The position numbers and the translations under genes were made by a program. The notes beneath the pieces were generated by a model, which had not been told where the DNA came from, did no database searches, and saw only the letters and a program-made list of their open reading frames with translations. A stretch of 45,807 nucleotides of DNA. Source: JBFEUI01 sp041547565. GTDB taxonomy: Bacteria > Pseudomonadota > Gammaproteobacteria > Thiohalomonadales > Thiohalomonadaceae. How positions within the stretch are numbered: position 1 is the stretch's first letter; each line of letters starts with the position of its first letter. Shown piece after piece: positions 1 through 7,451 of the stretch. The stretch lies in assembly GCA_041547565.1 (NCBI GenBank), contig JBFEUI010000006.1, positions 1 through 45,807 of the forward strand. Direction: 5' to 3'.

Positions 1-1234
1 CCTGCACCGCCTGGAGGAGGCCGAGAAACGCGACCACCGCAAGCTCGGTCGCCAGCTGGATCTGTTCCACGCCCAGGAAGAGGCGCCGGGGATGGTGTTC
101 TGGCACGACAACGGCTGGCTCATCTACCAGCAGGTGGAGCAGTATGTGCGCCAGATCCTGCGCGAGAACGACTATCAGGAGGTGCGCACGCCGCAGGTGG
201 TGGACCGTTCGCTGTGGGAGAAGTCCGGCCACTGGGACAAGTTCGGTGACATGATGTTCACCACCCACTCGGAGAACCGCGACTACGCGGTCAAGCCGAT
301 GAACTGCCCCTGCCACGTGCAGATCTTCAACCAGGGTCTGAAAAGCTACCGCGAGTTGCCACTGCGCATGGCGGAGTTCGGCTCCTGCCACCGCAACGAG
401 CCCTCAGGCACGCTGCACGGCCTGATGCGGGTGCGCAACTTCACCCAGGACGATGCGCACATCTTCTGTACCGAGGACCAGATCCAGTCCGAGGTCTCGG
501 AGTTTATCGACCTGCTGTACAAGGTCTACGCCGACTTCGGCTTTGAGGACATCATCATCAAGCTCTCCACCCGCCCCGAACAGCGCGTCGGTGCCGATGA
601 GGTGTGGGACAAGGCTGAGCACGCCCTGGAAAAAGCGCTCAACAACAAGGGGCTGGAATGGGACCTGCAGCCGGGTGAGGGGGCCTTCTACGGCCCGAAG
701 ATCGAGTTCTCGCTGCGCGATTGCATCGGCCGGGTCTGGCAGTGCGGCACCATTCAGGTCGATTTCTCCATGCCGGGGCGCCTCGATGCCCACTATATCG
801 CCGAGGACGGCAGCAAGCAGGTGCCGGTGATGCTGCACCGGGCGATCCTGGGCTCACTGGAGCGTTTTATCGGTATTTTGATCGAGCAGCATGCCGGCGC
901 ATTTCCCGCCTGGCTGGCCCCGACACAGGCCGTGCTGATGAATATTACGGATAATCAGGCCGAATATGTGCAAAAAGTGGTGCAGAGCCTTAAAAAACAA
1001 GGCATTCGGGCCTCTGGTGACTTGAGAAATGAGAAGATCGGCTTTAAAATCCGCGAACACACACTTCACCGTGTCCCCTATCTGTTGGTAGTCGGGGACC
1101 GTGAGGTCGAGAATAACGCTGTGGCCGTACGCACGCGAAGTGGTGAGGACCTCGGGACCATGTCGGTTGAGGCATTTGCCGAGAAGCTCACCGAAGAGAT
1201 CGCGAGCCGCGGCCGCACTGTTTTGGAGGGTTAA
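1..1234 (+). CDS. thrS: Threonine-tRNA ligase, C-terminal part (5' end outside window)
   Basis: Charges tRNA-Thr with threonine in the cytoplasm. The reading frame is open from the first bases of the window, so the editing domains and part of the linker are missing; about 410 residues are visible. The class II catalytic core begins near GMVFWHDNGW. Zinc and substrate residues are recognisable in the PMNCPCHVQIF segment (Cys), in the later DAHIF segment (His) and in VMLHRAILGS (His). Motif 2 is seen as EFGSCHRNEPSG. The C-terminal anticodon-binding domain ends with LLVVGDREVE followed by a typical helix. The stop lies 3 bases before the infC start, so the two are co-transcribed. The first 880 bases are clearly more GC-rich than the rest of the gene. 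Confidence 0.97.
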   Translation, partial: LHRLEEAEKRDHRKLGRQLDLFHAQEEAPGMVFWHDNGWLIYQQVEQYVRQILRENDYQEVRTPQVVDRSLWEKSGHWDKFGDMMFTTHSENRDYAVKPMNCPCHVQIFNQGLKSYRELPLRMAEFGSCHRNEPSGTLHGLMRVRNFTQDDAHIFCTEDQIQSEVSEFIDLLYKVYADFGFEDIIIKLSTRPEQRVGADEVWDKAEHALEKALNNKGLEWDLQPGEGAFYGPKIEFSLRDCIGRVWQCGTIQVDFSMPGRLDAHYIAEDGSKQVPVMLHRAILGSLERFIGILIEQHAGAFPAWLAPTQAVLMNITDNQAEYVQKVVQSLKKQGIRASGDLRNEKIGFKIREHTLHRVPYLLVVGDREVENNAVAVRTRSGEDLGTMSVEAFAEKLTEEIASRGRTVLEG

Positions 1235-1240
1235 AGGATC
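1225..1240 (+). promoter_or_regulatory. Shine-Dalgarno GGAGGG and ATC initiator of infC
   Basis: GGAGGG at 1225-1230 is followed by a 7-base spacer and ATC at 1238. The site overlaps the last codons of thrS. It decides the infC start. In related bacteria a non-AUG initiator of infC is the target of IF-3 autorepression. Confidence 0.85.
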
Positions 1241-1765
1241 GCTGCCAAAGAAAAACAAGCTCGTCTCAACGATGAGATACGAGTGCCGGAAGTCCGGGTT
1301 ATCGATGCCGAGGGTGAACAGCTCGGTGTTTTGCCGATTGCAGAGGCGCTGAAGGCGGCGGAAGAGGCCGAACTGGACCTGGTAGAGGTGGCAGCCGATG
1401 CCAAACCGCCGGTCTGCCGTATCATGAACTACGGCAAGTTTCTTTTCGAAGAGAAGAAAAAGAAACAGGCTGCCCGCAAGAAACAGAAGCAGGTACAGGT
1501 TAAGGAAGTCAAATTCCGACCAGGGACGGAAGAGGGCGATTATCAGGTCAAACTGCGCAACCTGATTCGCTTCCTCGATGACGGGGATCGCGTCAAGGTA
1601 ACCATAAGGTTCCGTGGCCGCGAGATGGCACACCAGGAACTGGGGATCCAGTTGCTTGAGCGCATCCAGGCGGATGCCGAAGAGCACGGTAAGGTCGAAC
1701 AGTTTCCTAACAGGCTGGAAGGACGCCAGCTGGTGATGCAGATTGCCCCGCACAAGAAGAAGTAA
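1238..1765 (+). CDS. infC: Translation initiation factor IF-3 with ATC start codon
   Basis: IF-3 binds the 30S subunit, prevents premature 50S joining and proofreads the initiator codon. The protein is about 175 residues, the normal length. It contains the family signatures EGEQLGVL, PPVCRIMNYGKF, the lysine-rich linker, VKEVKFRPGTEEGDYQVK and RFRGREMAHQELG. No ATG lies in frame near the N-terminus. A GTG at 1283 would delete the conserved N-terminal basic segment. The ATC at 1238 sits 7 bases after a strong GGAGGG and gives the expected start (AAKEKQARLNDEIR). Enterobacterial infC starts with AUU and represses itself through this rare codon, so ATC probably plays the same autoregulatory part here. 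Confidence 0.95.
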   Translation: MAAKEKQARLNDEIRVPEVRVIDAEGEQLGVLPIAEALKAAEEAELDLVEVAADAKPPVCRIMNYGKFLFEEKKKKQAARKKQKQVQVKEVKFRPGTEEGDYQVKLRNLIRFLDDGDRVKVTIRFRGREMAHQELGIQLLERIQADAEEHGKVEQFPNRLEGRQLVMQIAPHKKK

Positions 1766-1879
1766 CACGCTTCTTCTTATTCGCGCGTACTACTGTCCGC
1801 CCGGGTCCGGCAGACCCTGTGGTGTCCAGTCACAAACGTACGTTTAATATATAGATAGACTCAATGCGGAGTTAGTAAA
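1766..1879 (+). promoter_or_regulatory. infC-rpmI spacer, possible ribosomal-protein leader
   Basis: This 114-base spacer separates infC from rpmI. It contains a small perfect hairpin, GGGTC (1803-1807) with GACCC (1813-1817) and a 5-base loop. An ACGTACGT palindrome and an AT-rich stretch lie ahead of the rpmI ribosome site GGAG. In enterobacteria L20 represses rpmI-rplT by binding RNA in this interval. A similar role here is inference; no L20-site pseudoknot was demonstrated. Confidence 0.3.
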
Positions 1880-2077
1880 ATGCCGAAAATCAAGACCAAT
1901 CGTGGCGCGGCCAAGCGTTTCAAGCGCACCGCCTCCGGTGGCTTCAAGCGTAACCAGTCGCATCGTCGCCACATCCTCACCAAGAAGAGCACCAAGCGTA
2001 AGCGTCAGCTGCGCAGCCCTGAAATGATCGCAGAGGCCGACAACCGTATGGTTCGTCGCATGTTGCCCTACAGCTAA
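1880..2077 (+). CDS. rpmI: 50S ribosomal protein L35
   Basis: Small basic protein of the large ribosomal subunit, 65 residues, the family's usual length. The N-terminus MPKIKTNRGAAKRFK and the HRRHILTKK segment are diagnostic. GGAG lies 8 bases before the ATG. It sits between infC and rplT as in nearly all gammaproteobacteria and is probably expressed with rplT, whose start is 13 bases downstream. Confidence 0.98.
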   Translation: MPKIKTNRGAAKRFKRTASGGFKRNQSHRRHILTKKSTKRKRQLRSPEMIAEADNRMVRRMLPYS

Positions 2078-2090
2078 GGAGTGAGGAACC

Positions 2091-2450
2091 ATGCCAAGAG
2101 TTAAACGTGGCGTTACTGCACGCGCCAAACACAAAAAAGTCATTGCCCGCGCCAAGGGTTACCAGGGGCGTCGCAAGAATGTATTTCGCGTAGCCAAGCA
2201 GGCGGTCATCAAGGCCGGCCAGTATGCCTATCGTGACCGTCGTCAGCGTAAGCGTCAGTTCCGCTCCCTGTGGATTGCGCGTATCAATGCTGCTGCCCGT
2301 GAGTGCGGCCTGTCCTACAGCCGCATGATCAACGGCCTGAAAAAGGCCGGTGTTGAAGTTGACCGCAAGGTCCTCGCTGATATCGCAGTGTTTGATAAGG
2401 CCGGTTTTGCCGCTCTGGCGGAAAAAGCAAAGGCCAACCTCGCTGCCTGA
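2091..2450 (+). CDS. rplT: 50S ribosomal protein L20
   Basis: L20 binds 23S rRNA early in 50S assembly and in enterobacteria also represses its own operon. The 119-residue protein begins MPRVKRGVTARAKHKK and carries the conserved GYQGRRKNVFR and YRDRRQRKRQFR segments, giving a strongly basic N-terminal half. A strong AAGGAG precedes the ATG. A terminator follows the stop, so this is the end of the thrS-infC-rpmI-rplT transcription unit. Confidence 0.98.
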   Translation: MPRVKRGVTARAKHKKVIARAKGYQGRRKNVFRVAKQAVIKAGQYAYRDRRQRKRQFRSLWIARINAAARECGLSYSRMINGLKKAGVEVDRKVLADIAVFDKAGFAALAEKAKANLAA

Positions 2451-2500
2451 TGGGTTGTTCGCGTTCAGGTTGAACGGACGCGATGACACACAGCGTTACA

Positions 2501-2537
2501 AAAAGGGGGAAGGCCTTTAGCCTTCCCCTTTTTTTAT
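2501..2537 (+). terminator. Rho-independent terminator after rplT
   Basis: The stem GGGGAAGGC (2506-2514) pairs with GCCTTCCCC (2520-2528) around a 5-base loop. A run of seven T follows. It separates the ribosomal-protein genes from pheST. Because pheST expression in enterobacteria is controlled by attenuation at this place, partial read-through is possible. Confidence 0.9.
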
Positions 2538-2603
2538 TTCTGAATTTCCACCTGCTCATAGCGGGTGAAAGTGACATCTATAACAAAGTAAAGGGTGAAC
2601 ACC

Positions 2604-3623
2604 GTGCAAGGTGAACTCGACAATCTCGTTGCCGAAGCAGGCAAACAGGTAAATGCTGCTGACGATCTCAAGCTTCTGGACGAGGTGCGTGTCCAGTATT
2701 TGGGTAAAAAGGGTGCCCTGACCGCGATGATGAAGAGCCTGGGTCAGCTTTCAGCTGAGGAACGTCCCAAGGCCGGTCAGGCCATCAATGATGCCAAAGC
2801 GAAGGTGCAGCAGGCCATTGAGGCGCGCAAGAATACATTGCAGGCGGCAGAACTGAACGCCAAGCTCGCTGCAGAGGCCATTGATGTCACTTTGCCCGGG
2901 CGCGGCCAGGACACCGGCGGCCTGCACCCGGTAACGCGTACACTGGAACGCATCGAGTCGCTGCTCTCCTCCATGGGTTTCGAAGTGGCCGAAGGACCGG
3001 AGATCGAGGACGATTATCACAACTTCGAGGCGCTCAATATTCCCGAGACGCATCCAGCGCGGGCGATGCACGATACCTTTTATTTTGATGAACACACCGT
3101 GCTGCGTACCCATACCTCACCGGTGCAGATACGGGTGATGGAAAACCGTGAGCCGCCACTGCGGGTGATCGCGCCGGGGCGGGTCTATCGTTGCGACTCG
3201 GACCTGACCCATACCCCGATGTTCCATCAGGTCGAAGGTCTGCTGGTCGACGAGGGGGTCAGCTTCGCCGATCTGAAGGGCATCCTGGATGACTTTCTGC
3301 GTAACTTTTTCGAGCGCGATCTGGCCGTGCGTTTCCGCCCTTCCTATTTCCCCTTTACCGAGCCGTCGGCCGAGGCGGATATCCAGTGCGTGATGTGCGG
3401 TGGCGAGGGGTGTCGTGTGTGCAGCCACACCGGCTGGCTGGAAGTGCTCGGCTGCGGCATGGTGCACCCGAAGGTCTTTGAGCATGTCGGTGTTGATTCA
3501 GAGCGCTTTACCGGCTTTGCCTTCGGCATGGGTGTCGAGCGCCTTGCCATGTTGCGTTATGGGGTTAATGACCTTCGTTTGTTCTTTGAGAACGATTTGC
3601 GTTTTTTGAAACAGTTTCGATAG
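2604..3623 (+). CDS. pheS: Phenylalanine-tRNA ligase alpha subunit
   Basis: Catalytic alpha subunit of the alpha2-beta2 enzyme that charges tRNA-Phe. About 339 residues. An N-terminal coiled coil (roughly 1-95) is followed by the class II core with GGLHPVTRT, GPEIEDDYHNFEALN, APGRVYRCD, THTPMFHQVEGL, FRPSYFPFTEPSAE and FGMGVERLAMLRYG. A four-cysteine insert of pattern C-x2-C-x4-C-x2-C lies before TGWLEVLGCGMV, as in many non-enteric PheS. I prefer the GTG at 2604 because AAGGG at 2591-2595 is well spaced from it. A GTG at 2595 would overlap that ribosome site. Confidence 0.96.
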   Translation: MQGELDNLVAEAGKQVNAADDLKLLDEVRVQYLGKKGALTAMMKSLGQLSAEERPKAGQAINDAKAKVQQAIEARKNTLQAAELNAKLAAEAIDVTLPGRGQDTGGLHPVTRTLERIESLLSSMGFEVAEGPEIEDDYHNFEALNIPETHPARAMHDTFYFDEHTVLRTHTSPVQIRVMENREPPLRVIAPGRVYRCDSDLTHTPMFHQVEGLLVDEGVSFADLKGILDDFLRNFFERDLAVRFRPSYFPFTEPSAEADIQCVMCGGEGCRVCSHTGWLEVLGCGMVHPKVFEHVGVDSERFTGFAFGMGVERLAMLRYGVNDLRLFFENDLRFLKQFR

Positions 3624-3627
3624 GAGG

Positions 3628-3713
3628 CAGATACAAGGTTCAAGATAAAAGATACAAATCATGATCGTCGCTGTGCTATCAATTGTATCTTGTCACTTTT
3701 CTCTTGTGTCTGG
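3628..3713 (+). repeat. Imperfect inverted repeat between pheS and pheT
   Basis: The 97-base pheS-pheT gap is almost filled by two arms. The outer parts match as CAGATACAAG on the left and the reverse complement CAGACACAAG on the right. The inner parts match as AAGATACAAAT and AAGATACAATT. About 22 bases separate the arms. The left arm also repeats GATACAA within itself. It may be a small dispersed palindromic element or an intercistronic hairpin. Nothing in it codes. Its right arm abuts the weak ribosome site of pheT. Confidence 0.6.
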
Positions 3714-3720
3714 ATAAAAA

Positions 3721-6099
3721 ATGAAATTCAGTGAACAGTGGTTGCGTGAGTGGGTCAATCCCGATGTGTCGACAGAGGTGCTGGCCGAACAGTTGACCAT
3801 GGCCGGACTGGAAGTCGATGCCATCGAAGCGGTGGCACCGGAGTTTTCCGGCGTGGTGGTTGGTGAAGTACTGAAGGTCGAGCCCCATCCGGATGCCGAT
3901 AAACTGCGTGTCTGCCAGGTCAATGTGGGCGCTGACGAAGCGTTGAACATCGTCTGTGGTGCGGCCAATGTCCGTGAAGGGATGCGTGTACCGACGGCCG
4001 TGGTCGGTGCCCGACTGCCCGGTGACTTCAAGATAAAAAAATCGAAGCTGCGTGGCGTCCAGTCGCTCGGCATGCTCTGTTCGGAAAAGGAACTGGGACT
4101 TGCCGAGAGCGCCGAGGGTCTGATGGAGTTGCCGGCCAACAGTCCGGTCGGCCAGGACGTGCGCGATTACCTGGAACTCAACGACGTCACTATCGAGCTG
4201 GGGCTGACGCCCAACCGCGGCGACTGCCTGAGCATCGCCGGTGTGGCCCGCGAGGTGGGTGTGTTGAATCGCTGCGTGGTTGAGCCGCCGGCAATGGATG
4301 AGGTGCCGGCGCAACACCAGGACGGTTTCCCCGTCAGCCTGGCAGCCACCGAGGATTGTCCCCGTTATGTCGGCCGTGTGATCAAGGGCATCGACAATGC
4401 TGCCGAGACCCCCATGTGGATGCAGGAGCGCCTGCGCCGCAGCGGTATCCGCAGTCTGGGGCCTGTCGTTGATGTGACCAACTACGTGCTGCTGGAACTG
4501 GGCCAGCCGATGCACGCCTTTGACCTGGCAAAGCTCAAAGACGGGATCTCGGTGCGGCGCGCGGAACAGGGCGAGACACTCGCTCTGCTCAATGATACCG
4601 AGGTGACACTGGACCCAGAGGTACTGGTGATTGCTGACGGCAATGGTGCCCAGGCCATGGCCGGGGTGATGGGCGGCAGTCCGACTGCTGTGGGTGAGCA
4701 AACCTGCGATATCTTCCTGGAGAGCGCCAGCTTCAATCCCGACACGATCGCGGGCCGTGCACGCCGTTTTGGCCTGCACACCGATTCGTCGCATCGCTTC
4801 GAACGCGGCGTCGATCCGCAGCTGCAGCGTCGGGCGGTGGAGCGTGCCACGGCGCTGCTGCTGTCCATCGTCGGGGGTGCAGCCGGCCCGGTGATTGATG
4901 TGATGGCCGACGAGAGCATGGCACAGCGCCAACCGGTCGCCCTGCGGGCCAGCCGTATCGAGCAGGTGCTAGGGCTCACCGTTGATCGCAGCCGGGTGAC
5001 AGAGATCCTGGAACGCCTGGACATGGTGGTGACAACCACGGAGGAGGGCTGGAGCGTCACGCCGCCCAGTTTCCGCTTCGATATTGAAATCGAGGAGGAC
5101 CTCATCGAGGAGGTGGGCCGCATCATCGGCTACGATGAGTTACCCAGCGCGCCGCCGCGTGCTGCACTGAATATCCAGCCGAAACCCGAGGCACAGCTGC
5201 CAAAACAGCGTCTGCGCCAGGCCCTGATCAGCTGCGGCTACCAGGAGGCCGTCACCTACAGTTTTGTCGACCCGAAATTGCAACAGGTGTTAAGCCCGCG
5301 GGAGCAGGGGATCGCGTTGTCCAACCCCATTTCAAGCGATCTCTCCGTGATGCGCACCACGCTCTGGCCAGGTCTGGTTCAGGCGCTGAGCTACAACGTC
5401 AATCGCCAGCAGGAACGTGTTCGACTGTTTGAGCTTGGTCTCAGCTTTAATAAGCAAGACGATGAAATTGTTCAGAAAAGCATGATTGCCGGTGTGGCGT
5501 ATGGCGATCTGATGCCTGAGCAATGGGGCGAGCCGGCGCGTCGCATCGACTTTTATGATGTGAAAGCAGACCTGGAGAAACTGCTGGCACTGAGCGGGAG
5601 TGTGGACACGCTCGAATTTGCCGTTGAGGCGCACCCGGTTCTGCATCCGGGCCGCAGTGCACGCATCTACCGCGATGGTACACCACTGGGTTGGCTGGGC
5701 GCCCTCCATCCGGCCGTAGAAAAGCAACTGTCTCTCCCGGGCGGCATCTACCTGTTTGAGCTGGACTTAGAGACAGTCTTGCAGGGTAATGTGCCCAAAT
5801 TCACTGAAATATCCAAATATCCTGCGATTAGACGCGATCTGGCGATTGTTGTTGCAGAGACCGTAACGGCCTCTCAGGTCGCAAAATCGGTCCATGCCGC
5901 CGCCCCCGAGTCACTGGTAGACTTAAAGTTATTTGACGTCTATGCTGGGGAACATATTGATTCAGGAAGGAAAAGTCTCGCTTTGGGCTTGACCTTGCAG
6001 GCACAATCGCGCACTCTTACTGATGAAGAGGTTGATGCAGCAATCGAAGCGGTTGTCAGCCGACTCAATGCCGACCTGGATGCAACATTGAGAGAATAA
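3721..6099 (+). CDS. pheT: Phenylalanine-tRNA ligase beta subunit
   Basis: Beta subunit of PheRS: tRNA-Phe binding, editing of Tyr-tRNA-Phe and assembly with PheS. The 792 residues match the usual bacterial length. In order are seen the N-terminal tRNA-binding (OB) domain (about 40-150, with PHPDADKLRVCQV), the B3/B4 editing domain (about 200-400, with TPNRGDCLS before it and DVTNYVLLELGQPMHAFD), B5 (about 400-475), a core with EEDLIEEVGRIIGYD, and the C-terminal ferredoxin-fold anticodon-binding domain (last 95 residues, SKYPAIRRDLAIVV). The ribosome site is weak (GGAT, 6-base spacing). ihfA starts one base after the stop. Confidence 0.98.
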   Translation: MKFSEQWLREWVNPDVSTEVLAEQLTMAGLEVDAIEAVAPEFSGVVVGEVLKVEPHPDADKLRVCQVNVGADEALNIVCGAANVREGMRVPTAVVGARLPGDFKIKKSKLRGVQSLGMLCSEKELGLAESAEGLMELPANSPVGQDVRDYLELNDVTIELGLTPNRGDCLSIAGVAREVGVLNRCVVEPPAMDEVPAQHQDGFPVSLAATEDCPRYVGRVIKGIDNAAETPMWMQERLRRSGIRSLGPVVDVTNYVLLELGQPMHAFDLAKLKDGISVRRAEQGETLALLNDTEVTLDPEVLVIADGNGAQAMAGVMGGSPTAVGEQTCDIFLESASFNPDTIAGRARRFGLHTDSSHRFERGVDPQLQRRAVERATALLLSIVGGAAGPVIDVMADESMAQRQPVALRASRIEQVLGLTVDRSRVTEILERLDMVVTTTEEGWSVTPPSFRFDIEIEEDLIEEVGRIIGYDELPSAPPRAALNIQPKPEAQLPKQRLRQALISCGYQEAVTYSFVDPKLQQVLSPREQGIALSNPISSDLSVMRTTLWPGLVQALSYNVNRQQERVRLFELGLSFNKQDDEIVQKSMIAGVAYGDLMPEQWGEPARRIDFYDVKADLEKLLALSGSVDTLEFAVEAHPVLHPGRSARIYRDGTPLGWLGALHPAVEKQLSLPGGIYLFELDLETVLQGNVPKFTEISKYPAIRRDLAIVVAETVTASQVAKSVHAAAPESLVDLKLFDVYAGEHIDSGRKSLALGLTLQAQSRTLTDEEVDAAIEAVVSRLNADLDATLRE

Positions 6100-6100
6100 T

Positions 6101-6400
6101 ATGGCGCTAACAAAAGCATCTATTGCAGAAAAACTTTTTGAGGAGCTTGGACTTAACAAGCGAGAGGCCAAGGAATTAGTTGAACTCTTCTTTGAAGAGG
6201 TTCGCACTGCACTGGAAACAGGTTACCAGGTGAAACTCTCAGGTTTTGGAAATTTCGATCTGCGCGACAAGAAACAGCGCCCGGGCAGGAATCCCAAGAC
6301 CGGTGAGGAGATTCCCATCACAGCAAGACGGGTGGTCACCTTCCGACCTGGGCAGAAACTGAAGACGAGGGTAGAGGCCTATGCTGGAACCCAGCAATAA
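6101..6400 (+). CDS. ihfA: Integration host factor alpha subunit
   Basis: DNA-bending subunit that pairs with IhfB, acting in transcription, recombination and chromosome organisation. 99 residues, normal length. Signatures are MALTKASIAEKLFEELGLNK, the dimer helices, VKLSGFGNFDLRDKKQRPGRNPKTGE and the intercalating-arm region ending in ARRVVTFRPGQKLK. The start lies one base after the pheT stop, implying translational coupling, as in the enterobacterial pheST-ihfA operon. Confidence 0.97.
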   Translation: MALTKASIAEKLFEELGLNKREAKELVELFFEEVRTALETGYQVKLSGFGNFDLRDKKQRPGRNPKTGEEIPITARRVVTFRPGQKLKTRVEAYAGTQQ

Positions 6401-6737
6401 CAACGAATTACCTCCGATTCCCGGCAAACGCTATTTCACCATTGGTGAGGTAAGCGAACTGTGCGAGGTGAAGCCGCACGTGCTGCGTTACTGGGAACAG
6501 GAGTTTCCGCAACTGAAGCCTGTCAAACGCCGTGGCAACCGCCGTTATTATCAGCGTCAGGATGTGCTGATGATTCGCCAGATCCGTGCCCTGCTGTATG
6601 AACAGGGTTTTACCATTGGCGGTGCCAGACAACAGCTCGACAGTGATACCGCGAAGACAGATACACAACAAAGCCAATTGATTATCAAACAGTTGCGTAA
6701 TGAACTTGAAGAAGTGCTAGAAATCCTGAAAGGTTGA
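6381..6737 (+). CDS. MerR-family transcriptional regulator downstream of ihfA
   Basis: DNA-binding protein of 118 residues. The MerR winged-helix domain occupies about 15-85: YFTIGEVSELCEVKPHVLRYWEQEF, then a basic KRRGNRRYYQRQDV wing. A short C-terminal helix, probably the dimerisation coiled coil, follows; there is no metal-binding or effector domain. It overlaps the 3' end of ihfA by 20 bases, with GAGG placed inside ihfA, so it is the last gene of the operon. This pairing with ihfA is widespread in gammaproteobacteria. Its targets are unknown to me. Confidence 0.9.
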   Translation: MLEPSNNNELPPIPGKRYFTIGEVSELCEVKPHVLRYWEQEFPQLKPVKRRGNRRYYQRQDVLMIRQIRALLYEQGFTIGGARQQLDSDTAKTDTQQSQLIIKQLRNELEEVLEILKG

Positions 6738-6751
6738 GCAGACTGTGGGAT

Positions 6752-6769
6752 AGAGCGATTAATCGCTCT
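6752..6769. repeat. Perfect 18-bp palindrome after the merR-type gene
   Basis: AGAGCGATTAATCGCTCT equals its own reverse complement. It lies 14 bases after the stop and 12 bases before a terminator hairpin. It has no loop, so it looks more like a protein-binding site or a 3'-end element than a terminator stem. Confidence 0.55.
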
Positions 6770-6781
6770 GTCACTATGAAA

Positions 6782-6809
6782 GCCGCACTGGACGCAGTGC
6801 GGCTTTTTT
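6782..6809 (+). terminator. Rho-independent terminator of the pheST-ihfA-merR operon
   Basis: GCCGCACTG (6782-6790) pairs perfectly with CAGTGCGGC (6795-6803) around a GACG loop, followed by six T. Confidence 0.92.
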
Positions 6810-6810
6810 C

Positions 6811-7085
6811 ATTTGTACGGTGTCACTGAGCAGGTTTATTAAGGGGATCGCACGCTTCTGTTCTTCATCTTTCTGCCAGGATACGCACAATTTCATCAGT
6901 CTCCCGGATAGGGGCTGTGCGAACTGCAGGTAAAATTTCACAGTTCTTTGAATAATACTTCACACGCGGATGTAATACGTATATTATATGCGCCGCATCG
7001 TTGCAGAATGATGTGTCTAACCAGTTGAAAGTTAAAACAAAACAGCTTGCAGTTATAGAGCAGCTGGGCGTTTTATACTCGTTTT
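6811..7085. other. Non-coding region upstream of tRNA-Pro
   Basis: I see no credible gene here. One weak sigma-70-like pair is TTGAAT (6948-6953), a 17-base spacer and TGTAAT (6971-6976). Nearer the tRNA, TATACT at 7074-7079 could act as a -10 but has no well-spaced -35. The central part is AT-rich. Confidence 0.4.
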
Positions 7086-7162
<77 letters not shown>

Positions 7163-7180
7163 ATATACAGGTCGGATAAA

Positions 7181-7215
7181 AAAAGGCCTACTGGGTTACC
7201 GGTAGGCCTTTTTTT
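7181..7215 (+). terminator. Rho-independent terminator after tRNA-Pro
   Basis: GGCCTAC (7185-7191) pairs with GTAGGCC (7202-7208), extended inward by TGG/CCG around GTTA. It is flanked by A and T runs. Confidence 0.9.
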
Positions 7216-7318
7216 ATGCCTGGAGCATTATTCTGCTGCACGTGTAGAGCGTAATATGTTCTTAAAAGATTACGATTACGGCCGAGTACTGACGGATAGC
7301 TTATATATGAAAACCGCA

Positions 7319-7336
7319 TAATAATAAGAATTATTA
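7319..7336. repeat. AT-rich inverted repeat upstream of chemosensory cluster
   Basis: TAATAAT (7319-7325) and ATTATTA (7330-7336) form a perfect 7-bp inverted repeat around AAGA. It lies in the AT-rich spacer between the tRNA terminator and the cluster. It may be an operator; no protein partner can be named. Confidence 0.4.
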
Positions 7337-7378
7337 CTATTCTATAAGTTATACCTGTCGCTATACTGGTAATCGATA

Positions 7379-7406
7379 TAAACGTTCTTTTCGTTCGAAT
7401 CGATAA
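7379..7406 (+). promoter_or_regulatory. Candidate sigma-28 (FliA) promoter of the chemosensory cluster
   Basis: TAAACGTT (7379-7386) followed by ATCGATAA (7399-7406) resembles the FliA consensus TAAAGTTT-N11-GCCGATAA. The TAAA to GATAA distance is one base longer than ideal. It ends 45 bases before the first cluster gene. A second copy of ATCGATA just before TAAA makes a short direct repeat. Sigma-28 control of chemotaxis genes is usual, so the placement supports the call. Confidence 0.45.
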
Positions 7407-7451
7407 TACCGATTAGAACTTGATACAGTGAATAAATAGGGAATGGGCGCG

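Noticed and set aside
854..1768. Long antisense open frame opposite thrS and infC (304 codons)
   Set aside because: It mirrors two highly conserved genes, has no ribosome site and no recognisable domain. GC-rich codon usage produces such frames.
2482..2600. Possible pheM-like attenuator leader peptide before pheS
   Set aside because: An ATG at about 2492 opens a frame with some Phe codons, but these lie within and after the terminator rather than before it, there is no good ribosome site, and the frame runs on past the hairpin.
3679..4932. Long antisense open frame opposite pheT (417 codons)
   Set aside because: Shadow of pheT; the His- and Gln-rich content is what reverse-complemented coding sequence gives.
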